Below, one piece after another: positions 59,826 to 64,000 of a stretch of 64,000 bases of DNA. Numbering within the stretch: the stretch's first letter is position 1; each line of letters begins with the position of its first letter. This stretch comes from Dallia pectoralis. Its lineage: Eukaryota > Chordata > Actinopteri > Esociformes > Umbridae. A program made the position numbers and the translations under genes. Below the pieces are notes generated by a model. That model was not told the DNA's origin and ran no database searches. It saw only the letters and a list, made by a program, of their open reading frames with translations. The stretch is taken from contig CM055738.1 of assembly GCA_029465975.1 (NCBI GenBank), positions 4,251,747 to 4,315,746 on the forward strand, read 5' to 3'.

Positions 59826-61184
59826 GTTGTCGCCTAATATACGTAATTCGTTAAAAGGAAATACAATCCGACTTTTTAAACTAGTTCTTTAACAGGTTGG
59901 CTATAACTAAAATGTGTTCATATTTGACAACCAAACCACCATCAACACACGACTCCATTAGAGATCGTATGGCTGACCTGAGACCTGATGGATATTTCCA
60001 GCCGTGCCTTGGTGTGCTCCGATCCAAAATATTAAGTGATTAAAACTGAAACAGTAAAACGTCTGGAGATCGCAAATAATCTGTCGGTCTTTGATTTACA
60101 ACCTGGTGGCATTACGAATTAGACAACGGAGCTATATGATGTAATAGTGAATTTCAATAGGATACATTATGCACTAAAAGGCTTGAATCTATTCCGACAG
60201 CAACGCATTAATGCACGTCATGGACATTAGCAAACAGACACTGTTGATTCAGGCGGGTGACAAATGAACGGGGAAACGTCAGATCACTAAATGGTTTAGG
60301 GAGCATGAAAATGGGACTAACATGCTGTGGCCTTCAGAGTCACCGGGTGTCAACAAAATGCAAACAGATTTTGGTTTGTCCTGTCAGACGGTGCTCTTCA
60401 ACGTCATCATCAACACCAAATGAAGGGAATATCTCTTGGAATAATTGTGTCCATACTACCAGTGGAGTTCCAGAAACTCATAGTTAATGCAAAGCGATCT
60501 GAAGCTGTGCTGGCAGGTTTTGATGGCACACACACCTTTAACATAACAACTTGATGTGTTTTTTTTCTTAAATTTGTCACCCGTCTGTATATATTTGTTT
60601 TACATCACATAATTATTCTCTGCTAGTGTCATAACTGACAACGCAGTCAGTTCCACATCTTCAACATGCAAATTTTGATAGAATTCCAAACCACAAGTTT
60701 CAGATTAGTAGTCACATCTAAAGGTTAATATTCTACTACATTTGTTCGTAGTTTCTATCTCAGATCTAATAAAAAATACCTCAAATGTAATTACTTTTAT
60801 AGATTTTCAGATTTTTCTACTATGTAGTAAATAAGTAAATGGGAATTGCAGCAGACAGAGAATGTTCTGGACTATACTGACAGATTGTCGTGACGACAGT
60901 GGAAACAGGAAGAGATCACCACCTGTGCCCAGCATATCCGACTGAACGCTATGAGAAACTTATGGTTTCAACATTTTGATTAAAGGGCAACGTCTATTTT
61001 TATAGTACTGCCAGCACAAAAACAAACAAAAAGACCAGTTGAAATATGCAGTGAATGTTTGGAATTAATGTTAAAAATAAACTATTTTTTGAGAAATTGC
61101 TTTGAGCGGCTGACATATTCCCTAAGTACACTTTCTCACGGATCTGCCTGCCAGTATATGATTACTATCTCATTTCACTTGCAG
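59826..61184. other. single-copy stretch
   Basis: Unique, moderately AT-rich sequence. Short unrecognised frames at 60257-60554. The words at 60330-60440 (GTCACCGGGTGTCAACAAAA, TGTCCTGTCAGACGG) loosely recall transposon-derived sequence but nothing can be assigned. Confidence 0.4.
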
Positions 61185-61590
61185 TACTATCTACTCCACC
61201 CTATAACACCCTGGACTAGCTAGTCCTATACCAGTCAGGACTATCCACTCCACCCTGGACTAGCTAGTACTATACCAGTCAGTACTTTCCACTCCACCCT
61301 AATTCACCCTGGAATAGCTAGTACTATACCAGTCAGTACTATCCACTCCACCCTGGACTAGCTAGTACTATACCAGTCAGTACTTTCCACTCCACCCTAA
61401 TTCACCCTGGAATAGCTAGTACTATACCAGTCAGTACTATCTACTCTACCCTATAACACACTGGACTAGCTAGTACAATACCAGTCAGTACTATCATTTT
61501 AACCTTAAACCACCCTGGACAAGCTAGTACTATACCAGTCAGTACTATCATTTTAACCTTAAACCACCCTGGACTAGCTAGTACTATAGC
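61185..61590. repeat. minisatellite of 44- and 54-bp units, about 8 copies
   Basis: Units built from TAGCTAGTACTATACCAGTC and AGTACTATCCACTCCACCC, with or without an extra TAATTCACCC segment, so two unit lengths alternate. Later copies carry ATTTTAACCTTAAACCACCC in place of the CCACTCCACCC part, suggesting a second-generation variant that itself spread. Confidence 0.94.
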
Positions 61591-62695
61591 GGTCTTGTTT
61601 GTTAAGATACAGGTGATAAGTCGTCTTGTTGTTTAGAAACAGGATTCCACACGGTGCCCCTTTAACACAGCCTGAGCTCAAGTGGCGATGAGGTAATTGT
61701 TTTCTATTGTGTACCTGATAAGGTGTTCCTGATAAGGTGACCCCAGAATGGCCAATCAAATCAGGACACGGTCTCTAAACTCTAAAACAAGGCTTTGGGC
61801 TTTTCAATTCCACCAAACTGTCAATGTAATCTCTGGATTCAGTTCAAACCATCACACTCGCAGGCAAAATCCCCGACCCACAATCCTTCATGTTTCTGAA
61901 CTGTTAGTAGAGAGAATCACATTTCATGGGTCAAATTTCCTCTCAAGGCCTTCATCATCAACCACTGGTTATGTTGTTATCGTTGTCTGCTCCCGGTCCT
62001 GAGGTTTCTGTCTCTGTTAGCGTAACACTCCGACCCAGTCAGCAAATTCATAGGAGGATCTAATGGATATGACACATTAGGGTTTGAAGTAGTCGCCATG
62101 GTGATATCGTGAGGATCCAGGGTTTGGTATATTTATTTAGCTCTTCCTACTCGCTCACTGACACTCTCTAATCTCCCCGCCTTTCATCTGTCCGGAGGAT
62201 CCTTGCGGTTCCACGGTTCTCTCTGTCTCCATGGAGAAATCTTTTTCGGTTCCATATGGAATCCTTTAATCAGAGTCTCTATGTGACCGTGGATCACAAA
62301 CGTCTTCACTCATGGGAACACCCACATCTGCCTTCCCCGTACTGACACAAGTATCTGGTTTCGGTTCCATATCGAAACAAAACCATACCAGGCAATATCA
62401 GAGAACATATTCTCCGATTAAAGTAAGGTGGAAGGAATCTATCGTTGCTCAAACATGCCAAGTGTTTTTCCCCAACCCAAAAAACACCGGACACCAACAA
62501 TTGTGGTCAAACTTGGAGATTATGGATAGTGCTTTGGTCCGAGCCCGTGTGACCAGACTGAAGCCAATAGCCTGAGAAAAACAGATAAATAGTCCATGAT
62601 TGGATTTCAACTAAATGAAGCCAGTAATGCAGACGTGATTCGCTAAAACTATGAGAATCAGTGCTTCCGTAGTTTCCAAGACCTGATGCACTCAG
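61591..62695. other. single-copy stretch
   Basis: Unique sequence, with a small GATAAGGTG duplication at about 61715-61738. No recognised gene. Confidence 0.45.
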
Positions 62696-63082
62696 GCATT
62701 CAACTGCCGATGCTGATCTCTTACCGACTGTTACAAGGCATTCAACTGCCGACGCTGATCTCTTACCGACTGTTACAAGGCATTCAACTGCCGACGCTGA
62801 TCTCTTACCGACTGTTACAAGGCATTCAACTGCCGACGCTGATCTCTTACCGACTGTTCCAAGGCATTCAACTGCCGACGCTGATCTCTTACCGACTGTT
62901 ACAAGGCATTCAACTGCCGACCCTGATCTCTTACCGACTGTTACAAGGCATTCAACTGCCGACCCTGATCTCTTACCGACTGTTACAAGGCATTCAACTG
63001 CCGACGCTGATCTCTTACCGACTGTTACAAGGCATTCAACTGCCGACCCTGATCTCTTACCGACTGTTACAAGGCATTCAAC
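62696..63082. repeat. 42-bp minisatellite, about 9 copies
   Basis: Units of 42 bp with core GGCATTCAACTGCCGACGCT followed by GATCTCTTACCGACTGTTACAA. The main difference is GACGCTG versus GACCCTG, in runs. The period is a multiple of three, so frames of 200-234 residues stay open on both strands; not real genes. Confidence 0.97.
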
Positions 63083-63338
63083 ATGCTGACGCTCCTCGTG
63101 ACCGAAAGGCAATTTTTGTAAATGTCAAAAACACACTCTGCCTCCCGTATCTTCACAGCACTCAAGCAGGGTGCACCATGGGGGAAAATGACTTGAGATG
63201 GAGAGAGAGAGCAGATCCTGTTATAATGGACGAGCACTTGGCACCTTCCCTCTGGAAGAGTCTGTGGCTGCAGACCAAGTGCTGCCTCACCAAGCAGTAC
63301 ATGTCAGCATCTGACTGCAGGAGCCGAGGCCAAAGCTT
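63083..63338. other. short spacer
   Basis: Unique sequence with a GAGAGAGAGA piece at about 63200-63212. No gene supported. Confidence 0.4.
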
Positions 63339-63566
63339 GTGTGTGTGTGTGTGTGTGTGGCTCTATCAATCAGTGTCTGTGGGTATGTGATCGTGTGTCT
63401 GCATGTGTGTGTGTCTGCATGTGTGTGTGGCTCTATACATTAGTTTCTGTTTGTGTGTGTGTGTGTGTCTGCATGTGTGTGGCTCTATCAATCAGTGTCT
63501 GTGGGTACGTGAGCGTGTGTCTGCATTGCATGTGTGTGTGTGTCTGCATATGTATGTGTGTGGGGG
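63339..63566. repeat. GT-rich repeat with modules of about 110-130 bp
   Basis: (GT)n blocks alternating with GGCTCTATCAATCAGTGTCT, GGTATGTGATCGTGTGTC and CTGCATGTGTGTG modules. The CTCTATCAATCAGTGTCTGT word appears at about 63361 and 63483, about 122 bp apart, so a composite unit was duplicated. Confidence 0.92.
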
Positions 63567-64000
63567 AGTAGTGTATCTGTTTCTTCACAGGGCAGCCACC
63601 GCGACCACACACTTATGAGACACCAGGAGCTGTTCCCTGCACAACCCCACAACCACTCCCCCCCAGCCCCCCGCGAGTCAACCACCCCCCAGCCCTCGCC
63701 CGCTGCCGGGTCGTCGGACTCCTTGGCCGAGCACAGCACACACCGATGAAAAACAAACACAACTGTGTCAGCCCGGCCACCACACAGGCTGAGAATGATT
63801 TAGCGAATTCCGCAGACGTGTCCTGGAACCATAAGGTGGCCTAAATATAAAGCCAGAGAATAAACCTGTTAGTCCTGCCGCAGATAATCACAAACCCTCG
63901 AGAGCTCCGCCGTTAAACTGCGCCACAAATGGCGTTCCCCGGTTAGCGTTGGCAATTACCATAACACTGGCGTTGTCAAGCCCAGTCGCCAGGTGCCCAG
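63567..64000. other. single-copy end of window
   Basis: Unique sequence; 63650-63730 is C-rich with CCGCGAG and CCGCTGCCGGG words. The feature may continue beyond the window. No gene called. Confidence 0.4.

Noticed and set aside
62507..63390. Frames of 201 and 234 codons on opposite strands
   Set aside because: Both lie across the 42-bp array; repeat-driven, with unrelated tails.

Overview
The window looks like intergenic or deep intronic nuclear DNA from a ray-finned (teleost) fish. Four things point that way: very dense (AC)n/(GT)n microsatellites; degenerate Tc1/mariner copies of types common in fish; tRNA-derived SINE pieces with tails seen in many fish genomes; and an interspersed repeat at 28670-28860 that resembles one I know mainly from salmonids and pikes. 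A salmoniform/esociform origin is plausible but unproven. I found no convincing protein-coding exon, no rRNA, no functional tRNA gene, no CRISPR array and no bacterial-style operon. All long open frames lie in tandem repeats with no stop codon, or in low-complexity DNA.

Layout. 0-2.5 kb: a 600-bp polypurine minisatellite, a spacer, then a 540-bp polypyrimidine tract of opposite strand polarity. 4-7.2 kb: GT microsatellites and a 1.2-kb array of a 9-bp unit. 9.6-12.3 kb: three minisatellites (10, 17 and 20 bp units). 13.4-13.8 kb: a CpG-rich, GC-rich island-like stretch. 16.1-17.05 kb: a decayed Tc1-like element (minus strand) with an internal duplication into which a tRNA-derived SINE inserted. 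19-25.4 kb: arrays of 39, 24 and 66 bp, a 370-bp AC tract and a GA tract. 28.6-29.15 kb: two interspersed-repeat fragments. 31.8-35.3 kb: AT-rich single-copy DNA. 36-40.8 kb: microsatellites and C/T-rich minisatellites. 41.4-41.8 kb: long (AT)n. 44.4-46.2 kb: two abutting minisatellites (13 bp then 27 bp). 46.8-49.1 kb: AT-rich, with an array of about 44 bp. 50.3-51.85 kb: a 49-bp array, a 12-bp array and an intact-looking 285-bp MITE with TAA target duplications. 53.5-56 kb: a pyrimidine tract, a decayed 24-bp array and a 21-bp array. 58.7-59.85 kb: a broken Tc1-like transposase relic and two pieces of another SINE. 61.2-63.6 kb: arrays of about 44/54 bp and 42 bp, and a GT-rich tail.

There is no gene network to describe. 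The substance is repeat biology: tandem arrays with higher-order structure, nested transposon insertions and a non-autonomous transposon with clear ends. Single-copy stretches of mixed composition with homeodomain-like ATTA/TAAT motifs could hold conserved regulatory elements, but that needs comparison with other fish genomes. Tandem-array boundaries are good to roughly 10 bp; copy numbers are counts or length divided by period.
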